DNA of 18,559 bases from Pseudomonadota bacterium (GTDB lineage: Bacteria; Myxococcota_A; Polyangia; Haliangiales; Haliangiaceae). Below are positions 6,797-14,511 of this stretch, one piece after another (the stretch's first letter is position 1; every line of letters begins with the position of its first letter). A program made the position numbers and the translations under genes. The stretch covers positions 1 through 18,559 of the forward strand of contig JAEYYV010000393.1 of assembly GCA_023428295.1 (NCBI GenBank), read 5' to 3'. The notes below the pieces were generated by a model that was not told the DNA's origin, did not search any database, and saw only the letters and a program-made list of their open reading frames with translations.

Positions 6797-7267
6797 TCAA
6801 AGCGCAGCCAAGTCAACCACTTCGCGCTTGCGCCCCGCAAAGTCATCGAACACGCGGCGATGCGCTGGATACCCCGTGTTGTCGGGTCGCTCGGGATACG
6901 CGCGGATCCAGCCGATCAAGAACGCGAGCATCCGCTCCTGATCGTCGGGCCGATCGTACTTGTGTGCCTCGTACGGTCGCCGCCGCGCGTTCGCGACGCA
7001 CGCCTCGACGCCCGGGTTCAGGAACACGAGCTCGTCGCACTCGCGCGCGGCCATCTCGATCAGATCCGCATAGCAACCCTCGATCACCCACTCGCCGTTC
7101 GCTGCCATGAACGCCGCGAGGTCGCGCTTCACGTCCTCGATCGGTCGCGACACCGCCACTTGATGTGGCTCCCAATAGATCGAGTCGAGCTCGAGCACGG
7201 TCACGCCGAACGTCTTCGCGTACGTCGACTTTCCCGATCCGGAATTGCCCACGACACAAACGCGCAT
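6797..7267 (-). CDS. Small P-loop NTPase (adenylate/shikimate-kinase-like, FlaR/topology-modulation type)
   Basis: This 156-residue protein begins at a Walker A strand: MRVCVVGNSGSGKST (P-loop GNSGSGKS, 7-14). It then shows LELDSIYWEP, WVIEGCYADL and LVFLNPGVEACVANARRR, the pattern of small nucleotide-kinase-like proteins often labelled topology modulation protein or AAA-type shikimate kinase-like. A phosphotransfer role is likely but the substrate is unknown. The ATG at 7267 is chosen because the P-loop strand follows immediately; a GTG 3 nt earlier is an alternative. It is divergent from pxpA and lies 61 bp upstream of the GON gene on the same strand. Confidence 0.78.
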   Translation of the reverse strand: MRVCVVGNSGSGKSTYAKTFGVTVLELDSIYWEPHQVAVSRPIEDVKRDLAAFMAANGEWVIEGCYADLIEMAARECDELVFLNPGVEACVANARRRPYEAHKYDRPDDQERMLAFLIGWIRAYPERPDNTGYPAHRRVFDDFAGRKREVVDLAAL

Positions 7268-7282
7268 CACGCGATCATCCCA

Positions 7283-7310
7283 CGCTGTCGGCCGGCCTGC
7301 GCTGTCGGCC
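7283..7310. promoter_or_regulatory. Direct repeat between the divergent P-loop and pxpA genes
   Basis: An 11-bp sequence, CGCTGTCGGCC, occurs twice (7283-7293 and 7300-7310), offset by 17 bp, around the palindrome GGCCGGCC (7290-7297). The second copy falls where the -35 region of the proposed pxpA promoter would be. It may be an operator shared by the divergent pair. Confidence 0.3.
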
Positions 7311-7327
7311 ATCCCGTGCGGTTTGGG

Positions 7328-7333
7328 TATGCT
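7328..7333 (+). promoter_or_regulatory. Putative leaderless -10 box of pxpA
   Basis: TATGCT lies exactly 6 nt before the GTG at 7340, which places the expected transcript start on the start codon. The same arrangement precedes three other genes in the window (9514, 10597, and 11522 on the minus strand). No clear -35 hexamer is seen. Confidence 0.5.
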
Positions 7334-7339
7334 CGCGTC

Positions 7340-8005
7340 GTGCGCATGAACCTCGATGCCGGCGAGCTCCCCGACGAGTCGCCCGAGCTGTGGGCGCACT
7401 TCGACATCTTGAACATCGCGTGCGGTGGTCACGCGGGCGATCCGGCGTCGATGACGCGCGTCGTCCAGTACTGCGCCACGTACGCGATCGCGATCGGCGC
7501 GCACCCGTCGTATCCCGATCGCGTCCACTTCGGCCGGCGCTCGGCCACGTTCGATCCCGACCAGCTGCACGCATCGCTCGTCGCGCAGCTGCGCTCGCTG
7601 TCGCTGATCGCGATCTCGCACGGCGCGCGCGTGACATACGCCAAGCCCCACGGCGCGCTCTATCACGACGCGTCACGCGATCCGGCGATCGCGGTGCTCG
7701 TCGTCGACGCGATCCAGTTCGCGCTCGAGCACGCGACGATCATCGGACCGCGCGGGCATCTCCAATCGGCCGCTCGCGCCGCCGGCCTGCCCTACGCGAT
7801 CGAAGGCTTCGCGGATCGCACGCTGCGCGCCGATGGCTCGCTCGTGCCACGCACCGAACCCGACGCGCTGATCACACGACCCGCGGCCGCCGCGGCGCAA
7901 GCGATCGCGCTGTCGTCGAGCGTCGATACGATCTGCGTGCACGCCGATACGCCCGGTGCGCTCGACATCGCCAGCGCCGTCCGCGCCGCGCTGAGGGCTC
8001 GATGA
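7340..8005 (+). CDS. pxpA: 5-oxoprolinase subunit A (LamB/YcsF family)
   Basis: This is a 221-residue protein of the PxpA family, the subunit that with PxpB and PxpC hydrolyses 5-oxoproline (pyroglutamate) to glutamate with ATP. Family motifs are clear: NLDAGE near the N terminus, LNIACGGHAGDP, GAHPSYPD, KPHGALYHDA, EGFADRTLRADGSLVPR and ICVHADTPGA. It is somewhat shorter than the usual 240-255 residues. The start is set at GTG 7340 (VRMNLDAGE) because of the TATGCT box 6 nt upstream; the ATG at 7346 is the alternative. It heads the pxpABC cluster; 88 bp without a gene separate it from pxpB. Confidence 0.93.
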   Translation: MRMNLDAGELPDESPELWAHFDILNIACGGHAGDPASMTRVVQYCATYAIAIGAHPSYPDRVHFGRRSATFDPDQLHASLVAQLRSLSLIAISHGARVTYAKPHGALYHDASRDPAIAVLVVDAIQFALEHATIIGPRGHLQSAARAAGLPYAIEGFADRTLRADGSLVPRTEPDALITRPAAAAAQAIALSSSVDTICVHADTPGALDIASAVRAALRAR

Positions 8006-8093
8006 AGGCGCGCGGCCCGCGTAACGCGAGGCTCTCGACGACGTCGCGGTGCGAGCACGGTGCGGGTCGCGTCGATGCATCGACGAGGTCGCG

Positions 8094-8723
8094 ATGGGTG
8101 CACCGGTACCCGTGATGATGTTTGAGTATCTCGGCGATCGGGCGATCCGCTTCGCGCGTCCACCCTCGGTGTCGTCGCGCGCGTTGGCTCGCGAAGTTCG
8201 CGGGTGGCACGGCGTCGTCGGCGTCGTCGTCGGGCGGCACGACATCGCCGCGTACTTCGCGGCACCGCTCGCACCTACTTCATCGTCGGGGCTCGCGCCT
8301 GCGATCGCGAAGCTCGCGAGCCTGACCGACCTCGAGACGCCGGTGCGCGAGGTCGAGCTGCGCGCGGTCTACGATGGTCCCGATCTCGACGAGGTCACGC
8401 GCGCGACCGGGCTCAGCACGCGCGAGGTGATCAGCGCCCACGCGGGCGCGACGTACGAGGTCGACACGCTCGGCTTCGCGCCGGGCTTCGCGTACCTCGT
8501 CGGACTCGACGCACGCTTGCACGTTCCTCGTCGAGCCACGCCGCGTGCGCGCGTGCCGGCCGGCGCACTCGCGATCGCGGGCGAGTACACCGCGGTCTAT
8601 CCGTTCGCGTCGCCGGGCGGATGGAACCTCATCGGTCGCGTCCTCGAGCCGATGTGCGACGGACATCGCGCGACGCTGGCGCTCGGCGATCGCGTGAGGT
8701 TCACGCAGGGAGCGCCGCGATGA
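8094..8723 (+). CDS. pxpB: 5-oxoprolinase subunit B (KipI/allophanate hydrolase subunit 1 family)
   Basis: This 209-residue protein has the family's long conserved block GATYEVDTLGFAPGFAYLVGL, then PRRATPRARVPAGALAIAGEYTAVYPFASPGGWNLIGR. With PxpC it forms the part of 5-oxoprolinase that acts on the activated intermediate. The ATG at 8094 is chosen because GAGG lies 5 nt before it; MMFEYLGD starts at 8115/8118 are alternatives. Its stop overlaps the start of pxpC (ATGA), so the two are translationally coupled, as usual for this pair. Confidence 0.92.
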   Translation: MGAPVPVMMFEYLGDRAIRFARPPSVSSRALAREVRGWHGVVGVVVGRHDIAAYFAAPLAPTSSSGLAPAIAKLASLTDLETPVREVELRAVYDGPDLDEVTRATGLSTREVISAHAGATYEVDTLGFAPGFAYLVGLDARLHVPRRATPRARVPAGALAIAGEYTAVYPFASPGGWNLIGRVLEPMCDGHRATLALGDRVRFTQGAPR

Positions 8724-9505
8724 CGAACCCGTGTCTCGAGGTCGTGAAGGCGCTCGGCCTCGTCACGCTGCAAGGCCGGGCGTCGTACGACCGCCTGCAC
8801 GAGGGCTTTCCGCCGAGCGGCCCGCTCGTTCCCGCATTGCTCGATCGCGCGAATCGGCGGCTCGGCAATCCCGCGGGTGCGACGGGGATCGAGGTCTGCG
8901 GCGAGATCATCGTGCGCGCGCTGCGCGAGGTGCAGCTCGCCACGCCGCACGAGGAGCACGCGCTCGCGGCGGGCGAGCAGCTCGCGATCACGAGCGGCGC
9001 GCAGCGCGTGACGTATGTGGCCATCGCGAGCGGCGTCCACGCTCCGCACGGCCTCTCGTACGCTTCTCTCGGCGAGCTCGTGCGCACCGGCGATCGCATC
9101 GATCAGGATGTCGTGCGCGAGCTCGCACGCGGCGATGCGACGGCTGCCGATAGCCTCGAGGCCGTGGAGCCGATCGTGCGCGTGATCCCTGGACCGGACC
9201 TCGACGCGTTCGCGCCGGGCGCGCTCGAGCACCTCACCAGCGTCGCGTGGCGCATCAGCCCGACGAGCAATCGCGTCGGCACGCGCCTCGAGGGCGCGGC
9301 GATCGCGCGGCGCGCCGAGTATGTCGAGCAGAGTCGACCGATGGCGCTCGGCGCGATCGAAGTGCCGCGAGATGGCGCGCCGATCGTGCTGGGGCCCGAG
9401 CATCCAACGACCGGCGGCTATCCGCTGTTGGCGGTCATCGCGTCCGAATCGTTCGACGCGTTTCACGCGGTCCGGCTCGGCGGTAGCGTGCGCTTTCGCG
9501 TGTGA
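8720..9505 (+). CDS. pxpC: 5-oxoprolinase subunit C (KipA/allophanate hydrolase subunit 2 family)
   Basis: This 261-residue protein has PPSGP near residue 34, LANR-like DRANRRLGNP, SPTSNRVGTRLEG, GAIEVPRDGAPIVLGPEHPTTGGYP and a final GGSVRFRV, all typical of the family. Most members have about 300-330 residues. The segment that normally carries the GALTGA-like and VLGS-S-TDL blocks is compressed or missing here, but the frame is intact and the C-terminal motifs are normal, so it reads as a compact, functional version. GGGAG lies about 8 nt before the ATG, inside the end of pxpB. Confidence 0.9.
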   Translation: MTNPCLEVVKALGLVTLQGRASYDRLHEGFPPSGPLVPALLDRANRRLGNPAGATGIEVCGEIIVRALREVQLATPHEEHALAAGEQLAITSGAQRVTYVAIASGVHAPHGLSYASLGELVRTGDRIDQDVVRELARGDATAADSLEAVEPIVRVIPGPDLDAFAPGALEHLTSVAWRISPTSNRVGTRLEGAAIARRAEYVEQSRPMALGAIEVPRDGAPIVLGPEHPTTGGYPLLAVIASESFDAFHAVRLGGSVRFRV

Positions 9506-9513
9506 CACTGGGA

Positions 9514-9519
9514 TAAGAT
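9514..9519 (+). promoter_or_regulatory. Putative leaderless -10 box of the first Ser/Thr kinase gene
   Basis: TAAGAT is separated from the GTG at 9526 by 6 nt (CGGCGC). The identical hexamer and spacing occur before the gene at 10609. No convincing -35 element is visible. Confidence 0.5.
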
Positions 9520-9525
9520 CGGCGC

Positions 9526-10539
9526 GTGGCACCCAAGGGTGATGACGACGATCCGATGACCGCGTCGCAGACGCGCATCGGCATCGGTGACGCGAAGCCG
9601 AAGAAGACGTCGCCGCTGCTCGGCAAGATCGTGCTCGACAGGTATCGCGTCGAGTCGGTGCTCGGCTCCGGTGCGATGGGCAGCGTGTATCGCGGGCGGC
9701 ACCTGAAGCTCGAGCGCGATGTCGCGATCAAGGTGCTGCACGAGAGCCTCGCGCACGATCGAAAGATGCTCGCGCGCTTTCAACGCGAAGCGCTGGCGGC
9801 CGGGCGGCTGCAGCATCCGAACCTCATCAGCATCCTCGACGTCGGCGAGGCAGACGGTCACCCGGTGATGGTGCTCGAGTTCGCGAGAGGCCCGCGCCTG
9901 TCGGACATCATCAACGGCAAGCCGCTCGCTGCCGAGCGCATCATCGCGCTCACGCGACAGCTGCTCGCCGGGTTGGCGCACGCGCACGCCGCGAACTTGA
10001 TCCATCGCGATCTCAAGCCCGCGAACATCATGGTCGAGATGAACGAGGGCGTGGAGATTCCGCGCATCGTCGATTTCGGCATCGCGATCCTGCGCGACGG
10101 TGACAGCGAGCAGACGGGCGGCAAGCTGACCGATACCGGGCAGATCCTCGGCACGCCCTTGTACATGGCCCCGGAGCAAGCGAAGGGCGATCCCATCGAT
10201 CACCGCATCGACCTGTTTGCCCTTGGCATCATCGTGTACGAGATGCTGGCGGGTGTGCCGCCGTTCACAGGTAGCGCCATCGAGATCGCGCTGGCCAACA
10301 TCAGCAAGGACGCGCCGCCGATCGCCAAGCGTGTGCCCGACGTCGCGGTCGATCCACTCCTGGAGCGGTATGCCCGCAAGCTCATGGCGCGCAACCTCGC
10401 GAATCGCTTCTCGGATGCGACCGAGGCGATGCGCGTCCTCGATCTGCTCGCAGATCGTGCCCTCGCGGGACTCGAGCTCGGAGTGATGGACACCAACAAG
10501 GCGGCGAGCCTGGTTTCACTCCCGCTGCCCAAGAAGTAG
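9526..10539 (+). CDS. Soluble Hanks-type Ser/Thr protein kinase
   Basis: This 337-residue kinase has the Gly loop GSGAMGSVY (48-56), Lys69 in VAIK, the catalytic loop HRDLKPAN (160-167, Asp162), DFG at 183-185, GTPLYMAPEQ (209-218) and the Arg-containing final helix LMARNLANRFSDA. All residues needed for activity are present. There is no transmembrane segment and no sensor domain, only a short N-terminal tail (about 35 residues, Asp/Lys-rich) and a short C-terminal tail, so it acts in the cytoplasm. The GTG at 9526 is preferred because of the TAAGAT box; an ATG at 9556 would remove ten residues. It begins 20 bp after pxpC but appears to have its own promoter. Confidence 0.93.
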   Translation: MAPKGDDDDPMTASQTRIGIGDAKPKKTSPLLGKIVLDRYRVESVLGSGAMGSVYRGRHLKLERDVAIKVLHESLAHDRKMLARFQREALAAGRLQHPNLISILDVGEADGHPVMVLEFARGPRLSDIINGKPLAAERIIALTRQLLAGLAHAHAANLIHRDLKPANIMVEMNEGVEIPRIVDFGIAILRDGDSEQTGGKLTDTGQILGTPLYMAPEQAKGDPIDHRIDLFALGIIVYEMLAGVPPFTGSAIEIALANISKDAPPIAKRVPDVAVDPLLERYARKLMARNLANRFSDATEAMRVLDLLADRALAGLELGVMDTNKAASLVSLPLPKK

Positions 10540-10573
10540 GACCGAGTCGTACCCGGTAGATCCCGATTCTCTT

Positions 10574-10602
10574 CTGGCACTTCCGGTGTCGACGAGTAAG
10601 AT
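10574..10602 (+). promoter_or_regulatory. Promoter of the small exported-protein gene (leaderless)
   Basis: CTGGCA (10574-10579) and TAAGAT (10597-10602) are 17 bp apart, a plausible housekeeping -35/-10 pair. TAAGAT ends 6 nt before the ATG at 10609, so the transcript would begin at or next to the start codon. Confidence 0.5.
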
Positions 10603-10608
10603 CGAACG

Positions 10609-11007
10609 ATGGACGCCCTAGCGACTCCGCTGTTCAAGTCGATCCTGTTCGCGACCGTTCTCTCCACGGCCGGCCTCGGCACGCTGCTCTCGCAAGACCG
10701 CGATCAGAGCGTGACGCGCCGCCTGGCGTTGCACGCAGAGATTCTGCCCAACGCGATCTATCTGACCGCGTGGCGCGACGGAGACGTGGTGTTCACGTTC
10801 CCCGATTCCACGCTGCACCCGATCACGTTCTACAACCGCGCCAAGCTCGCCGATAACTGCAAGTGGCTCGCGACCGAGACGCTCACGCCGATCGACGACA
10901 AGACGTTCTATTACGACTACAGCGAGACGCTCCTCGAGTGCGATCCGGGAGCGTCGCCCGGATACGTCAAGACGCCGCGTACGGGTCTCGTTACCGTCGA
11001 GAAGTGA
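10609..11007 (+). CDS. Small exported protein of unknown function
   Basis: This 132-residue protein is not recognised. Residues about 8-28 (FKSILFATVLSTAGLGTLLS) form a hydrophobic N-terminal segment, either a signal peptide or a membrane anchor. The rest is a compact, aromatic-rich domain (about 35-132) with two cysteines (84 and 111) that could pair outside the cytoplasm. No ribosome site is evident, in line with the leaderless promoter proposed just upstream. It follows the first kinase gene by 69 bp. Its TGA directly abuts the TGA of the convergent DUF1993 gene, the two making the palindrome TGATCA. Confidence 0.72.
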   Translation: MDALATPLFKSILFATVLSTAGLGTLLSQDRDQSVTRRLALHAEILPNAIYLTAWRDGDVVFTFPDSTLHPITFYNRAKLADNCKWLATETLTPIDDKTFYYDYSETLLECDPGASPGYVKTPRTGLVTVEK

Positions 11008-11514
11008 TCACGAGGGCGAGGTCTGCGTGAGCGGACCGAGGTAGTCCCTCTTGCCGATCGGCACGCCGTTGTGCCGGAGGATCGCGTACGCGGTCGTCAG
11101 GTGGAAATGGAAGTTCGGGTTCACGTGCTCGGTGAAGTAGTCGGCACCGGTCATCGTGCGGCCCTCCCAGCGCGGCGTCGTGATTGTCCGAGAAGCGGAC
11201 GATTCGAAGTCCTTCGCGGTGTAGCCCTCGAGGTACTCGACGACCGAGCGGATGCGCGCGCGTAGCTCGTCGATCGTCTTCTCGTTGTCCTCGTGCTTCG
11301 GTGCGTCCTTGCCCGCGAGACGCGAGGCACCGAGCTTCGCCGTGTCGCAGAGCGTGCGGATCTGAAACGCGAACGGCAGCTGATCCGGCGCGAGACGGAA
11401 GCCGAGATAGAGGTTCGGGTCGAACTTCTTCTTGTCCGCGTAGGCGACGGCTGCGTCGAGCCAGTGGAGGACTTGGCCCAGCTGCTTCTTGAAGTGATGG
11501 ATCGTCTGGTACAT
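11008..11514 (-). CDS. DUF1993 family protein
   Basis: This 168-residue protein matches DUF1993 throughout: MYQTIHHFKKQLGQVLHWLDAAVAYADKKKFDP, then RLAPDQLPFAFQI, CDTAKLGASRLAG, HEDNEKTIDELRARI and the C-terminal NFHFHLTTAYAILRHNGVPIGKRDYLG. The family consists of small cytoplasmic all-helical proteins resembling the DinB fold; its biochemical role is not known to me. The start is set at the ATG at 11514 (MYQ) because family members typically begin there and a TAGGAT box lies 7 nt upstream. The ATG at 11523 overlaps that box. Confidence 0.88.
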   Translation of the reverse strand: MYQTIHHFKKQLGQVLHWLDAAVAYADKKKFDPNLYLGFRLAPDQLPFAFQIRTLCDTAKLGASRLAGKDAPKHEDNEKTIDELRARIRSVVEYLEGYTAKDFESSASRTITTPRWEGRTMTGADYFTEHVNPNFHFHLTTAYAILRHNGVPIGKRDYLGPLTQTSPS

Positions 11515-11521
11515 GGCGAGC

Positions 11522-11527
11522 ATCCTA
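11522..11527 (-). promoter_or_regulatory. Putative leaderless -10 box of the DUF1993 gene
   Basis: On the minus strand TAGGAT is followed by 7 nt and then the ATG at 11514. It resembles the boxes at 7328, 9514 and 10597. A good -35 is not visible. Confidence 0.42.
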
Positions 11528-11587
11528 CGCCCCAGTGTCCTCGTCGGGGATGGACACGGGCAGGACGATCGGTGAGGCTTGAGAGGA

Positions 11588-12676
11588 ATGCAGACGCGTT
11601 ACACGGTCCTCGAACGCCTCGGCGGTGGTGGACAAGCCGAGGTCTTCAAGGGAACCGCGGAGTCGATCGCCGGCTTCAAGAAGGCGGTCGCGATCAAACG
11701 CGTGCTCCCGCACCTGACCGCGAACCCGCAGTTCGTGCAGATGTTCCTCGACGAGGCGCGGCTCTCGCTGTTCCTGCAGCACGCCAACGTCGTCCAGGTC
11801 TTCGATATCTCCCGGGCCGCCGACGGCACGTACTTCCTCGTCATGGAGTACGTCGACGGCATCGATCTGAAGGGCCTGATCGCGCACCACGCGACGACGC
11901 AGACCAAGGACCTCGCCCTCACGCTCCACATCATCAACGAGAGCTGCAAGGGCCTGCACTACGCGCACAACCTGGATCACCCGCACACGGGCAAGCCGCT
12001 CGGCATCGTGCATCGCGACATCTCGCCGCCCAACATCATGCTCAGCAAGAATGGCGAGGTGAAGGTGGTGGACTTCGGCCTCGCCAAAGCTGACAGCCAG
12101 GTCGAGAACACCGACGAAGGCGTCATCAAGGGCAAGTTCAGTTACCTCGCGCCCGAGGCCATCCTGGGGCTCGAGCTCGATGCGCGCGCCGACGTTTTTG
12201 CTCTCGGAATCATCACGTGGGAGATGCTCACGGGGTGGCGTCTGTTCTCCGGCGAGACGCCACACAAGACGGTGGAGCTCGTGAAGGCCGCGCGCATCCC
12301 GTCGATCACCGCGCTCAACCCCAACGTGGACCAAGAGCTCGAGGGCATCGTGCGCAAGGCGCTCGCGCGTGATCGCGACGAGCGCTATCAGAGCGCGGCC
12401 GCGTACGCCGACGACATCATGCACTACCTGTTCTCGCGCGAGATCAAGGTCACGTCGCGCAACGTCGCGGCGGCGGTGCGCGAGGCAAAGGCGGCCAAGC
12501 AGCTCGCGGCGTCGCCGCGCCAGTCGCTGATCCAAGCGCTCGTCTCCGACGAGGTGGCGAAGATGACCTCGCTCGTCGCCGAAGAGATGGCGGCGAGCAA
12601 GCTCCCGCACGAGGAGATGGCGGGTGAGACCGTGGACACCAAGAACTGGGCGTCGAACCTCTTGGACGAAGAATGA
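11588..12676 (+). CDS. Hanks-type Ser/Thr protein kinase with HRDISPPN catalytic loop
   Basis: This 362-residue kinase begins MQTRYTVLERLGGGGQAEVFKG with the Gly loop at once. It then has VAIKRVLPHL, an MEYVDG hinge, HRDISPPNIML, DFGLA, SYLAPEAILG and LARDRDERYQSA. In the catalytic loop the Lys two residues after the catalytic Asp (HRDLKPAN in most Ser/Thr kinases) is Ser; HRD-[VI]-SP-x-N loops recur in myxobacterial kinases as I recall, so it is probably active. The C-terminal ~90 residues are helical and acidic with no membrane segment. GAGG lies 10 nt before the ATG; a TTG at 11579 is an alternative. The stop overlaps the next gene's start (ATGA), implying coupling to that exported protein. 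It is divergent from the DUF1993 gene. Confidence 0.92.
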   Translation: MQTRYTVLERLGGGGQAEVFKGTAESIAGFKKAVAIKRVLPHLTANPQFVQMFLDEARLSLFLQHANVVQVFDISRAADGTYFLVMEYVDGIDLKGLIAHHATTQTKDLALTLHIINESCKGLHYAHNLDHPHTGKPLGIVHRDISPPNIMLSKNGEVKVVDFGLAKADSQVENTDEGVIKGKFSYLAPEAILGLELDARADVFALGIITWEMLTGWRLFSGETPHKTVELVKAARIPSITALNPNVDQELEGIVRKALARDRDERYQSAAAYADDIMHYLFSREIKVTSRNVAAAVREAKAAKQLAASPRQSLIQALVSDEVAKMTSLVAEEMAASKLPHEEMAGETVDTKNWASNLLDEE

Positions 12677-13995
12677 AGCGCACGCTGTTGTTGCTCGTAT
12701 GGATCGCGATGCCGGCGTGGGCGCTCGCGAAGCCCACGCTCGCGCTCGCACCGATCGAAGGTGATCGAGACGGCAAGGTGGCCGAGCTCATCGAGGGCGC
12801 CGTCGAGGAGGACTTCAAGGTCATCGGACCGAAGAAGGTCGAAGCCACGATGGGCAAGCTCGACATCGGCCAGGTCGATCCGAAGACCAGCAAGAAGCTG
12901 CGCAAGAAGCTCGGCGCAGAGGTCGTCGTCTACGGCAATGTCGACAAGGACGGCAAGAAGAAGAACCTGACGCTCTCGATCAGCGCGCGTGGCAAGCGCA
13001 CGCAGAAGTTCGAGATCGAGTACAAGAACGCCGACGCGAAGAGCTTCAAGCGCGAGCTGCGCGGCGAGCTCAACAAGCGCCTCGCCGGCGCCGAGCGCGA
13101 CGAGTCCAACGACGACGACGACGAGGACACGAAGCCAAAGCGCACCTCGAAGCGCGACAAGGACGACGACGACCGCGGCAAGGTTCGCAAGAAGCGCGAT
13201 CGCGATCGAGACGACGACGACGACGACGACGACAGTGGCGACGGTCGTCGGCGCAAGAAGAAGGCGCAGCGCCACGTGCTCGACCACGCAGCGCTGCGCG
13301 TGTCTGCCGGCGCCGTGGCTGCGCGCCGCACGCTGACCTACGACGGCGGCGGGACGATGCCGCCTCCGCGCGTCGGGACGTTCGGTGCGGCGGGACGCAT
13401 CGACGCGGAGCTCTACCCCGCAGCGTTCGGCACGATCAAAGGCGCCGCAGCCGGCATCGGCTTCGCGGGAGAGTTCGAGAAGACGCTCGGTGTGAGCATC
13501 GACGTGCCGGGCACGAGCAAGTCAACGCCGATCGATCAGATGCGGTACTCGATCGGCGCACGCTACCGCGCGGTGGTCGGCGAGCACTCGTTCGCTTTCG
13601 GGGCGAGCTACTGGTACCGACAGTTCGTCGCGGATCGCTCGAGCCTCGATGCTCTCGAGGTGCTCGACATGCCCGACGTGAAGTACAAGGCGATCGCACC
13701 GACAGGCGTGTTGCGCCTCGCCGCCGCCCCCAACGTGGCGGTGTTCTTCAGCGCCGAGATCCCGCTCTTCCTCGACGCGGGCCCGATCCAGAGCGGCATG
13801 AGCTATGGCCCGGCCAACGTCATCGCGTTCGATCTCGAGGGCGGCGCGCAGATCCTCGTGGGCACCAACTACGCTGTTCGCCTCGCCGCGCAGTTCGAGC
13901 AAGTCGCCCTCTCGTTCAAGAAGATGAACCGCTCTGTCAGCGCCGCGAACGATCGCCTGATGGGCGTCACGGCGACGTTCGAGATCCTCTACTAA
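12673..13995 (+). CDS. Predicted outer-membrane protein with charged Asp/Lys/Arg linker
   Basis: This 440-residue protein has a signal peptide (MKRTLLLLVWIAMPAWALA, likely cleaved before Lys20). Residues about 21-140 form an alpha/beta domain (LALAPIEGDRDGKVAELIEGA...LGAEVVVYGNVDKDG) reminiscent of the TolB-N/CsgG-type periplasmic fold, a weak assignment. A linker at about 143-200 consists almost wholly of Asp, Glu, Lys and Arg, including an Asp run encoded by GAC repeats near 13213-13230. Residues about 206-440 alternate polar and hydrophobic residues and end in a Tyr (FEILY), as outer-membrane beta-barrels do. It is coupled to the upstream kinase by an ATGA overlap, so it may be that kinase's functional partner or simply co-expressed. 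The function is unknown. Confidence 0.8.
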   Translation: MKRTLLLLVWIAMPAWALAKPTLALAPIEGDRDGKVAELIEGAVEEDFKVIGPKKVEATMGKLDIGQVDPKTSKKLRKKLGAEVVVYGNVDKDGKKKNLTLSISARGKRTQKFEIEYKNADAKSFKRELRGELNKRLAGAERDESNDDDDEDTKPKRTSKRDKDDDDRGKVRKKRDRDRDDDDDDDDSGDGRRRKKKAQRHVLDHAALRVSAGAVAARRTLTYDGGGTMPPPRVGTFGAAGRIDAELYPAAFGTIKGAAAGIGFAGEFEKTLGVSIDVPGTSKSTPIDQMRYSIGARYRAVVGEHSFAFGASYWYRQFVADRSSLDALEVLDMPDVKYKAIAPTGVLRLAAAPNVAVFFSAEIPLFLDAGPIQSGMSYGPANVIAFDLEGGAQILVGTNYAVRLAAQFEQVALSFKKMNRSVSAANDRLMGVTATFEILY

Positions 13996-14007
13996 CCACT
14001 AACTAAC

Positions 14008-14466
14008 CTAGTCCTCGGCGCAGATCGTCACCTCGAACGTGCCGTTGACCTCGTTGTCGGAGTCGTAGCTCGCGACGAGTCCGCCGCGCACGCTGGTCTC
14101 GCTGACCGAGTCGACGCGGATGTGACCGTCGAGGCTGACGAGGTTGTTGCTACCGTTGACGAACGTCATGTTGCGGCCAAGGCCCATCTGGAAGTCGCCG
14201 GTGGTCTTCGGGATCGCCACGATGATGTGCGGGCCGGACGGTTCGTTGAAACCGCACGGCGTGAACGCCGCCGGGTACAGCGACGCGAAGAAGTCGTCTT
14301 CTCCCTCGGACAGGAACGCGTTGGTGTGCCCGGCGATGAAGCTCCAGTCCTGACCGGCGACGCTGCCGGAGAGCGTGGCGTCGACGATCTCTGCGTCGGA
14401 GGCGCTGTCGGAGGTGCAAGCTGCGAACGAGAGGAGCGCGGTGGTAGCGAGTACGAGCTTGGTCAT
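14008..14466 (-). CDS. Small lipoprotein of unknown function
   Basis: This 152-residue protein has a lipoprotein signal, MTKLVLATTALLSFAACTSD, with acceptor Cys17. The mature part is beta-rich and acidic, with a TLSGSVAGQDWSFIAGHTNAF block near the N terminus and a C-terminal strand-rich region ending FEVTICAED; Cys pairs could form outside the cytoplasm. No family is recognised. The second of two adjacent ATGs (14466) is chosen because GGGAG would be only 1 nt from the first. It lies 45 bp after the anti-sigma-like gene on the same strand and is probably the last gene of that operon. It meets the charged-linker gene tail to tail with 12 bp between stops. Confidence 0.78.
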   Translation of the reverse strand: MTKLVLATTALLSFAACTSDSASDAEIVDATLSGSVAGQDWSFIAGHTNAFLSEGEDDFFASLYPAAFTPCGFNEPSGPHIIVAIPKTTGDFQMGLGRNMTFVNGSNNLVSLDGHIRVDSVSETSVRGGLVASYDSDNEVNGTFEVTICAED

Positions 14467-14511
14467 CATGCTCCCTGGACGCGAGGGGCTCGCGAAATGG
14501 GAACTTTATCG

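Noticed and set aside
10575..10591. Sigma-54 promoter (TGGCAC) before the small exported protein
   Set aside because: No TTGC/TGC -12 element occurs at the required distance. The CTGGCA/TAAGAT pair explains the sequence better.
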